DNA from: Prunus persica
Taxonomy: Eukaryota; Streptophyta; Magnoliopsida; Rosales; Rosaceae
Direction: 5' to 3'
NCBI RefSeq assembly: GCF_000346465.2
Contig: NC_034015.1
Location: 6,986,399-7,050,398, forward strand
Length of the DNA stretch: 64,000 nucleotides
Part shown: piece after piece, positions 45,385 through 55,886 of the stretch
Numbering within the stretch: the stretch's first letter is position 1
Layout of the letters: the number at the start of each line of letters is the position of its first letter
Translations under genes and position numbers: made by a program
Notes under the pieces: model-generated
Told to the model about the DNA's origin: nothing
The model's database searches: none
The model's input: only the letters and a program-made list of their open reading frames with translations

Positions 45385-46579
45385 ATGAGATATACTCAAA
45401 GTGTGCTCCAAACCTATTTTCCAATCCACCGAAGCCTTCCAAACAACTATGGTTGGAAGCAAGAAGACGAGGGGCAAAACCGCCGTGATGGATCGATCTG
45501 CGATGGCCCAAAGCTAGTCCACCCACGATCCCGCGATTGACATAGTGGCACCACCACCTCTCATCACCGTGCCACCTACCGGACTCGCAGCTAAGACCAT
45601 CGCACCGGCCACCGTTGTTGTCAACCCATGGCCCCGTGGCCAAATCTAACCACCTTCATGGTGCCACCGCCGAGCATGGTGGGACCTCCCACCAAGGTGG
45701 GTTCATTACCACAACCGACTTAGGCCCGATCTTGAGCAACTTCAAGCATTCCCTCCGTTGCCTCCATGCTTGACAAAAACTCCTGCGTACACCGCCAATG
45801 AAACCCTAGCCCGTGTGCAATTGGGCTCCACACACTTCTCTCCTCCCGATCCACGATGTCAAGCAGACCTTAATCTAAGAGTTGACCAGCTGACTCAGAG
45901 AATGGACAACTAAAGCAATTTGTTGAGGCAGCTCCTCAACCAAATAAACTTGGCTCAAAACCTTGGCCTTGGACAACTGGGCGAAAAGAGAAGGATGAGC
46001 GAATGCGCCGATAGGCAGCTCAATGGGTACCAAGCAGGTCGAGCAGGAGTAAGTAGACAAGAAGGGCGACAACAATGTGATTAGGTTGTCGACATGTCAC
46101 AAGCATCCGAGAGCCACACTCAGAGCAGACAAAGTCTCTCATCCAGATTGAGTTTAAGGAACAAAGTACGCAAAGGGCTGGGACCACGACTTGATGTCTG
46201 CGCCGGCCTGGGCCCCCAGGGAAATGTTCATGAAAGGCTAGGCTCCTAGGGAGGTCAAGCTGACAACCATCGCAATGAGGATAATGATGAAAGGCGTTTC
46301 GCAGCCCACTCTCAAAGGAATATTCACAAAAGGCAAGGACCCTAGGGAGGTCGACTTGATAACCCTCACAATGATGACCGTGAAGAAAGGCGCTCCGCTG
46401 CTCACTCTTGAAGAGCTAGTTCTCGTCGACAAGCTACAGAAAATCCTTCACAAGGGTCGTCCACCAACACGCCGCCTAGGCAGCATAGCTGAGAAGGTCG
46501 ACCCTCACAAGTCAACGAGGAAGTCAATCAGCATCGCCCAAATCGCGAAGGTCACCAACATGACCAACTAGCAACGTGT

Positions 46580-47208
46580 GCAGAAGATGTTGAGAAGCCT
46601 GTGTATGACCGACTTCGAGACTTGAAGACCAGAGGAAATTTTGAAGATGCACTACATAAGGAGATAGACCAGGCAAACTCTATGCGTTTCACTGCCGAAA
46701 TCGAGCAGGCTGCTCCCCCGAAGCAATTCTCAATGCCCTCGTTCACATACTTGAAAGGGGATTCCAATCTCGAGAAGGTGTTATGATCCTCTACAAGGCC
46801 GACGATGCGCTGATGTGCAAGGTGTTTGCAATGACCTTGCTAGGAGCAGCTCAAGACTGGTTCCACACCCTACCATCCGGATCGATCAGCAGCTTCAAGG
46901 AGCTAGCTTACTTCTTCACTAAAGAATACACCACTAACCGGACAATCAAGAAGAACCCTGACCACCTATACAACCTGCACAAGAAGTTCGATGAATCCCT
47001 TCGAGTTTACATCAAGAGATTCAAAGCAGAGAAGGCCAACGCGTCCTTTGCTTTTAAGAAATGCCTTCCAACTGAACACGACTTATACCGCGAGCTGACT
47101 ATCACTCTCAGCCAGACTCTGGCAGAGGTCTTCACGACCGCAGAATGCTACACGCTCTTGGATGACGATCGAATCGCCGCAAAGAAGTCTACCAAGCAGG
47201 AAGATTAG
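46580..47208 (+). pseudogene. gag of the Tat-like gypsy element
   Basis: The first part reads KPVYDRLRDLKTRGNFEDAL and PPKQFSMPSFTYLKGDSN, then a frameshift near 46783. The second reads CKVFAMTLLGAAQDWFHTLP, SGSISSFKELAYFFTKEYTT and DESLRVYIKRFKAEKA, the Retrotrans_gag domain. Upstream (45550-46560) the frame is in pieces. It would form the capsid of the element if intact. Confidence 0.8.
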
Positions 47209-47268
47209 TCGACTAAGCGGGCAATCCAAAGAAGCGACGGGTTTAGCAACAGGAACAAGAACAAACGC

Positions 47269-48190
47269 ATGTTGCACCCACAAGAGGACACTACAGCAGG
47301 AGAGAACTACACCGAGCTCACCATCCCTATACATCAAATCTTAGCCCAAGTGAAGGACAAACTTTTGATAAGAAGACCATCACCCTTGAAAGGAGATCCG
47401 GACCAAAGGCATAGTAGAAAATACTGTGCCTTCCATGGGACACAAGGGCACACTACGAACAACTGCTTCACTTGGAAAACGCACCTTGAAGAACTCGTGA
47501 GAGAAGGTCACTGCACAAAATTCATTGCAAAGCAGGCCATCCAACGGATAGAGGATCGTGACACTGCCAGGGAGCCACCTCAGAAGATCATAAGGATTAA
47601 CACAATCCTAGCCGACTTCGAGGACACTGGGCTGACTAGCAAAGGAAAGAAGAGGAAGATCAAACAGGCCACTGTGATCTCCCAAATCTCAACCGACCTT
47701 CCACCAGCAAAAGACGATCATGTGATCGGCTTCCAAAAGAAAGATCTAATCGGCCTCGACATGCCACATAACATGCCCTTGTCATTAGCATTCAAATTGC
47801 TCAGGCCATGGTCGACCGAATCCATACAAACGAGGACAGCGTAGCCATTATCCTGCAACTGGTGGTCATCCAGCAGATGGGCTTAGAGACGAAGATCAAC
47901 AAATTAGCCAAATCGCTGACTGGCTTTAATGGTGCAACAACGGTTACCGTGGGCACAATAGACCTCGATGTCTACTCCCCACCTATAATCAGCTTGCAAA
48001 CATTCATGGTTATTAATGAGGTCTCACCCTATAATGGCATACTGGGCAGACCATGGATCGGCAAGATCAACGCCATCACATCCGCTACACATCAGAAAAT
48101 CAGCTACCTAATACTTGGGGGCAGTGTCGGTCAGATCAACAGCGATCAAGAAATGGAGAGGAAATGCTCGGCTCAATGGCTGAAGAAAAG
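47269..48190 (+). pseudogene. gag C-terminus and aspartic protease region of the Tat-like element
   Basis: A knuckle-like stretch YCAFHGTQGHTTNNCFTWKT (C..H..C pattern), followed after a frame change near 47808 by ETKINKLAKSLTGFNGATTV, FMVINEVSPYNGILGRPWIG and KINAITSATHQKISY. The last two are the conserved end of the Tat protease (NGILGRPW). The catalytic DTG triad is not seen. Confidence 0.7.
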
Positions 48191-48399
48191 CAAGTAAACA
48201 CAGTTCCTCCGGATGAATCAGGCATCTGAAGAGAGGAGAACAGGCAGGTCTCGCACCTGAAGACCAAGCAGGCCAGAAGCAAAAGGGAATACCTACTCGC
48301 CAATAGCAATCAAAGCATCAGGACCAAGTCTAGGGAATCTATCAGGAGGTCTCCCCTGAAGAAGGATGGAAACTAGAAGAGGACGTCGAGCTAGTACCT

Positions 48400-48860
48400 T
48401 TGGATCCTAACAAGCCAGAGACAAAAGCGTTGATTGGCTTGTGCCTAAGCCAGGAGGAGAACGTAAAGCTTGCAGCCTTCCTTCAGAACAACAAAGACGT
48501 ATTCTCATGGTCGCCATCTGACATGCCCGACATCGACTCGAACATCATCTGCCATCGGCTCCCTATCAACCCAGCCAATAAGCCAGTGGTGCGGAAGAGA
48601 CGCAACTTCTCTCTCGAGCGGGTCACGATCATTGAAGCCGATACCGACAAGCTCCTAGCGGCCAGCTTCATCGAAGAGGTCTCCTACTCGGAGTGGCCAG
48701 CCAACGTTTTTCTGGCGGCAAAATAAGAAAATGGCAAATGAAGAGTTTGCATCGACTACACCAACCTCAACAAAGCATGCCTTAAAGGCAACTTCCCATT
48801 AACAAGAATTGATCAACTCGTCAATTCAACTTTTCAACAACCAGCTACCTAGTCATGGAA
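48400..48860 (+). pseudogene. N-terminal reverse transcriptase fragment of the Tat-like element
   Basis: NNKDVFSWSPSDMPDIDSNI and RLPINPANKPVVRKRRNFSL, then DKLLAASFIEEVSYSEWPAN and VFLAAK-stop. The frame continues past stops as RVCIDYTNLNKACLKGNFPL and TRIDQLVNSTFQ. This is the start of a gypsy RT; the catalytic YMDD-type motif, RNase H and integrase are missing. Confidence 0.8.
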
Positions 48861-48974
48861 GACGATCCTGGCATTATCTTTCAAGGGAAGGAAGTGCAAA
48901 CACAATGGAATGCTCACTAACTTTAGGGGTATTATCCATGAAGCTCCTCACCTATCAGCTGACTCCAAACAAGT

Positions 48975-49612
48975 GGCCACCCTTATCGACACATCCCCGG
49001 ACGTAAGCCAAATAGGCCACCCTCATCAACACGCCCCCGGACGTAGACTAAACGGGCCACTCTCATCGACACGTCCCTAGATATAGGCCAAACGGGCCAC
49101 TCTCATCGACACGTCCTCGGACGTAGGCCAAACCGGCTCTCTTCATCGACACGTCCCTGGACGCAGGCTAAATAGGCTAATCTCATCGACACATCTCCGG
49201 ACGTAAGCCAAACGAGCCACTCTTAACGACACGTCCCTGGACGTATGCCAAACGGGTCACTCATCGACACATCTCCGGACGTAAGACAAGCGGGCCACTC
49301 TCATCGACACGTTTTCGGACATAGGTCAACCGGGCCATTATCATCGATACGTCCCTGGACGTAGGCCAAACAGGCCACTCTCAACGACACGTCTCTGGAC
49401 GTAGGCCAAATAGGTCACTCATCGACACGTCTCCGGACGTAGACCAAACGGGTCACACTCATTGACACGTCTCTATACGTTGGCCAAATGGGTCACTCTC
49501 ATCAACACCTCTCTGGACATAGGCCAAACGGGTCACTCTCATCGACACGTCTCCAAACGTGGGCCAAACAAGCCACTCTCATTGACAAGTCTCCGGACAT
49601 AGGCCAAACATG
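48975..49612. repeat. 40-bp tandem array, about 16 copies
   Basis: The unit is about GGGCCACTCTCATCGACACG plus TCCCTGGACGTAGGCCAAAC. Copies are head to tail, mostly 36-41 bp apart, and differ at several positions. It follows the truncated RT directly. Tat-lineage elements often have tandem repeats between pol and the 3' LTR. Confidence 0.92.
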
Positions 49613-49617
49613 TCACA

Positions 49618-49765
49618 ACCTGAGGAAAAATATCCTACGGAATATGCAGAACATGCTCGGAGTCCCTCAAAGGGGACCTCGACACTTGTTAAGTTTCCTA
49701 AGGAAAAACATCCTACGGGATATAAAGAAAATGCCCGGACTCCCTCAAAGGGGACCCTGGCACTC
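49618..49765. repeat. tandem duplication of about 74 bp
   Basis: GAGGAAAAATATCCTACGG ... CTCCCTCAAAGGGGACC-like text occurs twice. Confidence 0.8.
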
Positions 49766-49959
49766 AAAAAATTCCTAAGGGAGACACAGAGTCAAGGTAT
49801 TGGCTGGTTACTCAGGCAGTTCATAAGTCGATATACAAATTGAAGTTGAAAAAATAACTAAATTTTCATAGCAAGCTGGCCAACCAACCAAGTTCAACAA
49901 AAAGAGGATGGTCTGACAAGACCAATTATTCTAAACAAGAAAGCAGACTGCAAAAGCTG

Positions 49960-50300
49960 AAAAGAAATAATAGAGTCTTCATCTACTCCGAAATGCTAGC
50001 AGGAGATCCCTGATCTATATTCTCTTCAACGTCCGCCTGATCAACCACGTTCTCAGTACCTTCACCTACCTGATTCGCGATGCCTGTCACTACCTCATCT
50101 GCTGCACTTCCTCTGCTTCATCCTCTTTAGCTACCGCCTCTTCGGCCTACTGCTCTTCATCTCCTTCCATGTTGGCAGCATTAACATACTTACTTTACAC
50201 AGGGAGCAAGTCAGAACAGAGCATCTCGATGTCTTCATCTCCAATGACATAGAAGGGAGCAGACCCATTTGTGTAGTCCAAGTAGCTCAGCTTGTACACA
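49960..50300 (-). other. possible antisense open frame remnant of the Tat-like element
   Basis: On the minus strand the text reads KLSYLDYTNGSAPFYVIGDE, DIEMLCSDLLPV-stop, SKYVNAANMEGDEEQ-stop, AEEAVAKEDEAEEVQQM. An acidic protein read against the polyprotein would fit the extra antisense frames reported for some Tat elements. It is broken by stops and I am not sure of it. Confidence 0.3.
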
Positions 50301-50314
50301 TCTGTGTGTATGAG

Positions 50315-50452
50315 CCTTTTTTCTTTTGGCAGCTACAAATGGGCTGGGCTGCCGTAAGGAGCGAACTTATGAAATTATCCCTTGTGCCTGAGTTCAAAAA
50401 TCAAGCCCCAAGAATGCTTCGAAAGGACAGTAGGGCCTTAGGAAACACCTTG
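50315..50452 (-). mobile_element. fragment of a LARD-family LTR
   Basis: TTTTGGCAGCTAC, GGGCTGCCGTAA, GAGTTCAAAAATCAAGCCCC and CTTCGAAAGGACAG match the first 140 bp of the LARD LTRs at 36684 and 42067 with drift. It stops where copia-2 begins. Confidence 0.8.
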
Positions 50453-50455
50453 GTA

Positions 50456-52553
50456 CCTATGTCACTTTGGATTTAACCTTTCTGGAATCTGAGCTGTCTT
50501 CCATGACCACTCATCCAATTCTACGCTTCAGGGGGAGATACGAAGTGAAGAGTAGAATTGGAGCAACTTGGAAAATGAAGAAATTCTCCTTTGTACAGAT
50601 ATGATCGATCGTCTTGAGTCTAGAGCACAAGATTACTCTATGTCGAAAAGCGATAATTGCCCATTCATTGCGATGAATTGCCTGACCCACCTGATCCATG
50701 CGAAGATATTTCTGATCCAAGTCTCACACCCTACAGACAATACAAAACAACAAGATGAAGACCCCTCTAACTTAACAGTACCAACATACCAATCTCCTGA
50801 GAATATCCTTGAGGCAACTACTCCTACTAGACTTGTGTATTTAGAAGATAAAACTATTAGATATCAATTACCTTTCAGGCAACATCGTGGGAAGCCACCA
50901 AACCGTTATTCACCTAATATTAGCAAGACATCCAAGTATCCGATTGCAAATCATGTATCCACTAAGAAGCTATCTGAACCACTCAAGGATTTTGTGCATC
51001 AGTTGTCTGCTATCCATTTTCCAACCAAGGTCTCTGAAGTATTGAAAGATCCTAAGTGAGTCCAAGCCATAAAAGATGAGATGAAAGCTCTTGAGAAAAA
51101 TCAGACTTGGACATTGGAGACTATACCATGAGGAAAAAAGACTATCGAATGTAGATGGGTGTTTACTATAAAACACAATGTAGATGGATCTATCGAGCGA
51201 TACAAGGCAAAACTTGTGGCAAAAGGGTACACATAGACCTATGGTATAGACTATGAAGAAACCTTTGCTCTAGTTGTAAAGTTAAACACTGTCAGAGTCT
51301 TATTGTTCCTTGCAACTAATTTGGATTGGCCACTACACCAGTTTGATGTAAAGAATGCTTTTCTACACGGCGAACTCACAGAGGAGGTGTACATGGACAT
51401 TCCTCCTGGATATAATACTACTCAGACTGGAACAGTTTATAGGTTACGAAAAGCATTGTATGGATTGAAACAGTCATCACGTGCATGGTTTGGACGGTTC
51501 ACCATGGCAATGAAGAACAATGGTTTCAAACAGTGCAACTCAGATCATACTCTATTCTTGAAACATCAGAAAGGGAAGGTAATAACATTAATAATCTATG
51601 TTGATGATATGATTATTACTGGAAATGATAAACAGGAAATATCACAAATACAAGACTATTTGGCTACTGAGTTTGAGATGAAGGATCTAGGTGGACTCAA
51701 GTATTTCTTGGGAATTGAGGTGGCTCGATCGCAGCAAGGCATATTTCTTTCTCAAAGGAAATATGTCTTGGACTTGTTGACAGACACAGAAATGCTAGAT
51801 TGCAAACCTGCGGACACTCCTATTGTTCAGAATCATCATCTTGGAGAATAACTAGATCAAGTTCCAACTAACAAAGAAAGATACCAAAGGTTAGTGGGAA
51901 GATTGATTTATTTGTCACATACTCGACCAGACATTGCTTATGCAGTGAGCGTTGTCAGTCAATTTATGCACTCTCCAAGTGAAGACCACATGAATGCAGT
52001 TCTTCGGATACTTAGATATTTGAAGTCTGCACCTGGAAAAGGACTTGTGTTCTCAAAGCATGGTCATCTAAATATTGATGGTTATTCAGATGCAGATTGG
52101 GCGAGTAATGTAACAGATAGAAAATCCACATCGAATTACTTCACATTCGTGGAAGGTAATTTGGTGACATGGAGGAGCAAGAAATAGAATGTAGTAGCTT
52201 TATCCCGTGCAGACACCGAATTCAGAGGCATGACTAAAGGGATTTGTCAACTTCTTTGGTTAAGAAAGTTGCTTTCTGAACTTGGGTATAAACCTACATC
52301 CACAATGAATCTCTTTTGTGACAACAAGGCTGCTATAGCCATTGCACAGAATCCGGTTCAGCATGATCGTACTAAACATGTTGAGGTGGATCGACACTTC
52401 ATCAAACAGAAACTTGAGGCTAAAGTGTTTCAGTTTCATTTTGTGAAATCCGAGGATCAATTGGCGGATATTTTGACAAAGACGATTTCTAGTAAAGCAT
52501 TCCACAATTCACTGGATCAATTGGGCATTGGCAACATCTATGCACCAACGTGA
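50456..52553 (+). pseudogene. copia-2 pol: integrase tail, reverse transcriptase and RNase H
   Basis: Order of parts: TYVTLDLTFLESE (integrase tail), the linker, VQAIKDEMKALEKNQTWTLE, RVLLFLATNLDWPLHQFDVK, NAFLHGELTEEVYMDIPPGY, RKALYGLKQSSRAWFGRFTM, LIIYVDDMIITGNDK with the catalytic YVDD, YFLGIEVARSQQGIFLSQRK, GRLIYLSHTRPDIAYAVSVV, GYSDADWASNVTDRKSTSNY and MNLFCDNKAAIAIAQNPVQH with RNase H residues. In-frame stops occur at about 51058, 51130, 51235, 51849 and 52186. Gag, protease and most of integrase are missing on the left, so it is a dead 3' half. Confidence 0.9.
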
Positions 52554-52560
52554 GGGGGAG

Positions 52561-52794
52561 TGTTGGCATGACTTGTGGATATTAACTTACTTTCCTTACA
52601 CACCAAGAATTCCTATTATAATTGTAATTGATTTACTTTAATTCCTGATTTCTTACAGTAAATAGATTTGGGAATTTATTATTTACTTGCCCATTCAGAT
52701 TTCGTTGTATTATAAATATGACCTCCTACAAGGAGAAGAATAGATAGAAAATTCCCACAAACAAATATTCTCTCATAGTTTTCATATTTTAGCA
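52561..52794 (+). mobile_element. 3' LTR of copia-2
   Basis: Follows the polypurine tract TGAGGGGGAG. Starts TGTTGGCATG, contains TATTATAAATATGACC (TATA) and ends TTTTAGCA. It shares no visible similarity with the copia-1 LTR, so the two are different families. Confidence 0.75.
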
Positions 52795-52854
52795 GTTCCC
52801 ACCCCTGGGCATTAATTAATCTCACGCCCCATGGAAATTTCAAAGAGACCATTC

Positions 52855-53095
52855 ATCCAGAATGCAGACTTCCGTGTTCCTCTGCATACCATAATATCAC
52901 TTGTATATAGTAAAAAATATAAAAATAAAAGAAAAAGAAAAAGGAAGTATGTATGCCACCGGTACTGATACTAGAGCATATTTAGTTCATCAGAGTGACT
53001 CCAAAGCATATTCAGTAAAAGGAGACAATTTTCCTCCTGTTAGTTTATTCCAATGAAAAGTATACAGTAAAACCCAAAATGGTAAACTAATGAAG
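52855..53095. repeat. segmental duplicate A' (partner of 55246-55500)
   Basis: GCAGACTTCC, ATGCCACCGGTACTGATACT, GACTCCAAAGCATATT and GTTAGTTTATTCCAATGAAA are shared in the same order. Confidence 0.88.
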
Positions 53096-53694
53096 CTGAT
53101 TTATTCTGGAGAGGGATGTGATTTTTTTGGCTGTTGAAGCTGATTTGTGGTATCCACCTCAGTAAAAAAAAGCCACATCGGAGCAGCCACGTCATTACTT
53201 AACGCCTCCACTAACGGTCTGACTAATGTAGTGATTAATTTGTATGTTTTACAAAAGGTCGAATATGCCCGTAAAAAATTTAAAAGGTTTGGTACTAATT
53301 TGAAATGACCCCTAAAAGTTGGGTACTTTTATGAAGTTAATCTCGTGCCCGCAGTAGGCTTGAGTTATATAACCCTCCGTTCGGTCTGGCTAGTATAGTA
53401 TCCTTCGCCGAACTCGCCTTAAACAATAGGCTACAGTCTAAAATACCCCCTTTCCTTCCCCCCGAAGGCTAGGCGTAGTGCATAGCTCTTGGGGATAACA
53501 ACAGACCAACTGATGAACGAATTTGATCTCTTATGTGCAACGTCCCGCCTCTATGTCTCTGTCGTCGCATAGCATCGCCTCATCGGTGAGCCTAAAAAAA
53601 TTAAAGAGATAGAGTATTTTAGAATCAAATGTTACCAAGAGAAACATATGAAACTGAGAAACCATGCGCATCCATTAAAATTCTTGCAATATTA
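53096..53694. other. spacer between duplicated blocks, no gene seen
   Basis: Moderately GC-rich text with CCGTTCGGTCTGGC and CCTTCGCCGAACTCGCC, probably part of an unidentified repeat. Confidence 0.3.
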
Positions 53695-54790
53695 TGCATT
53701 GAAATGGATATGTTAGAAAACATTAAATATGATAACATAATTAATGATTTTGAGAAATTTTAAATGATCTTTTTTTATTTTGTAGATGCATATGATTTTG
53801 GTTTGCTATGATTAATTGTGGAGGATATTGGTGATGAAGAATGTGGACACTTGAAATTTAACTTTTTGTTGAATGCAATGTTTTGGTACTTTTTTTCCTT
53901 TATTCGGGGTTTTGTTCGACTGAATTTTCCTCAAACAAGGTTTTAATGGTGTCCAAGTGTCCTTCATTCCCTTTTGTAAACTCTTATAATTTTAATAAAA
54001 TTAATTATTTAATAAAAAATACATTCATTAATTTATCTATAAAAGGGGCACTCTTAGAATTTTGCCTGGGGCCTTCAATCACCCAGCGGCGGCCCTATGG
54101 ATGGGGAGCGTGCGGCTGGGTTGGGTATAGGGAGAGGGGCTGGGTTTTTGTTATTTTATAATTTTATAATTTATTTTTGTTTTTGACTTTTCATTATTAT
54201 TTAATATAGAGTATTTTTGTACTAAAATTACGAATTTACCTTTAATATTGACAGAAATTTAGATGAAATTCAAAAAATTGACGGCGAGTCCCAAATTGGT
54301 CAATTTCATAAAGTTTTAAATCCTTAATTAATTTACCATGAAAAAAAAAGTCTGATGTAAATTAACAATTATAATATAGTTAAGGGGGACAACACTATAC
54401 ATTAGCCTCATATTTCGATCCTATGTGTCCATGAGATAGAAATGGGAAAAGTATGGAGCACCTTTCATTTCCAATTATGTGTTATTTTTATTTTTCAATT
54501 TGCTAAACCCTTAGCCCCATTCGTTCATGTTTTCAGACCCCCATTTTCATTTTCTGGAAGAGAAAACGCCTCAAAACTTGTTCGGTGGTGCACTTGGCAA
54601 AATGCAAAAACGATTTACAAAAATATTTTCAATATTTGCTCTTCAAGTTGAAAAACACCAAAAAGATGTTTACATCCGCTTATTTTTCTACCGAATAGAA
54701 AAACAGAGGAATTCTTCTCTCTCCCTTCCCACATCGACACCATTCCTTAGGGCAAGCAGATTTATTTTACAAGGATTCCAATTCGTAATT
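53695..54790. repeat. segmental duplicate B (partner of 43660-44803)
   Basis: This copy is uninterrupted and continues into the TGA flank. It differs from B' by small indels, for example lacking about 30 bp near 54667. Confidence 0.88.
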
Positions 54791-54874
54791 TTTAGTTCTC
54801 ATTTATACATGCAGATTTAGAACGAACTCTCTCTATTTCATTGCTATGCTTTTGCTTGTATGAAAATTCTGTCT

Positions 54875-55066
54875 TCAACCTCCATAGAGACCACAATCAT
54901 TGCCCAAAAATATAGAAGGTTTCATTAGAGAGGCACCAAAGATCTGGAAATTGACCCCATCAATACCCGTGGCCCCATTAGGCGATGTGCAAGGAGAGGA
55001 TACCATAGCTTTGATAATCAAGCTAAAAATAAAAAATAAAAAGAAGAGACGTTTGCTGTAAGACAT
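54875..55066 (-). CDS. possible small secreted peptide (63 aa), doubtful
   Basis: The frame starts MSYSKRLFFLFFIFSLIIKA, a signal-peptide-like N-terminus (basic residues then a hydrophobic run), followed by MVSSPCTSPNGATGIDGVNF with two cysteines in the whole mature part. It lies in unduplicated DNA between blocks B and A. I do not recognise a family, and an AT-rich genome yields such frames by chance. Confidence 0.2.
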   Translation of the reverse strand: MSYSKRLFFLFFIFSLIIKAMVSSPCTSPNGATGIDGVNFQIFGASLMKPSIFLGNDCGLYGG

Positions 55067-55245
55067 GAATAGTGCAGGACGTTTTCATTGTTTTTGTTTT
55101 ATGAAACTGATTTCCAATTAAGTTATCGAACACATTCTTGAATCTGAAAATACAAACTCGTTTTTTCATTCTCATTTTCTAAAATTATTATCTGAAAAAT
55201 TCTCCAAAAATGTTACCAGACGAGCCAGCGTACTAATTCAATAAC

Positions 55246-55500
55246 GCAGACTTCCATGTTCCTTCCCATACCATAATCTCACTTGTTATATGGTAAAAAA
55301 TAAAAAACAAAAGAAAAAGAGAAAGGAAGTATGCATGCCACCGGTACTGATACTAGAGAATATATGTCTTGTAGGAGTAAAAGGCGGCGATTCATTATAG
55401 CGACTCCAAAGCATATTTAGTAAAAGGAGACGATTTTCCACCTGTTAGTTTATTCCAATGAAAATTATACAGTAAAACCCAAAATGGCAAACCAATGAAA
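55246..55500. repeat. segmental duplicate A (partner of 52855-53095)
   Basis: Same blocks as A'; this copy lies about 390 bp downstream of the TGA stop codon, so it may overlap the 3' end of the transcript. Confidence 0.85.
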
Positions 55501-55886
55501 CACCGTAGGCCAATAACATTGAGAGACAACATATGTATATACACGAATGCAAACCTTCAACTCTGACATCATCTGATTTCTTGGTATACAAATTGACATC
55601 TGTAACCTACAACAACAATAGCACTATTCTATTCCCTCTCAGTTCTATTAAATAACTTGCATAATCAGATTTATTCATACTAGTGTTTTTTGACATAAAA
55701 TACAACATCTAGATGACCATATGTGACAACCACAACTTTGATGGAGTCTATGAACAATCATGCAACTTCACTGCACCTCAACCAGGTCCGCGAAGACCAG
55801 AGAACAGCAGAAGTCCTATCATCTAACCATATAATTGCTCTAGTAGGACCCTAAAGATCAACTTCAGATAAAGAATCTAATGCCTC

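Noticed and set aside
48975..49612. CRISPR-like array
   Set aside because: Units are contiguous and diverged, without unique spacers, and lie in a plant retrotransposon. It is a minisatellite.
34572..52794. Copia-1 and copia-2 as two halves of one element
   Set aside because: Their LTRs differ in length and sequence, and the missing middle parts do not complement each other cleanly, so they were treated as separate families.
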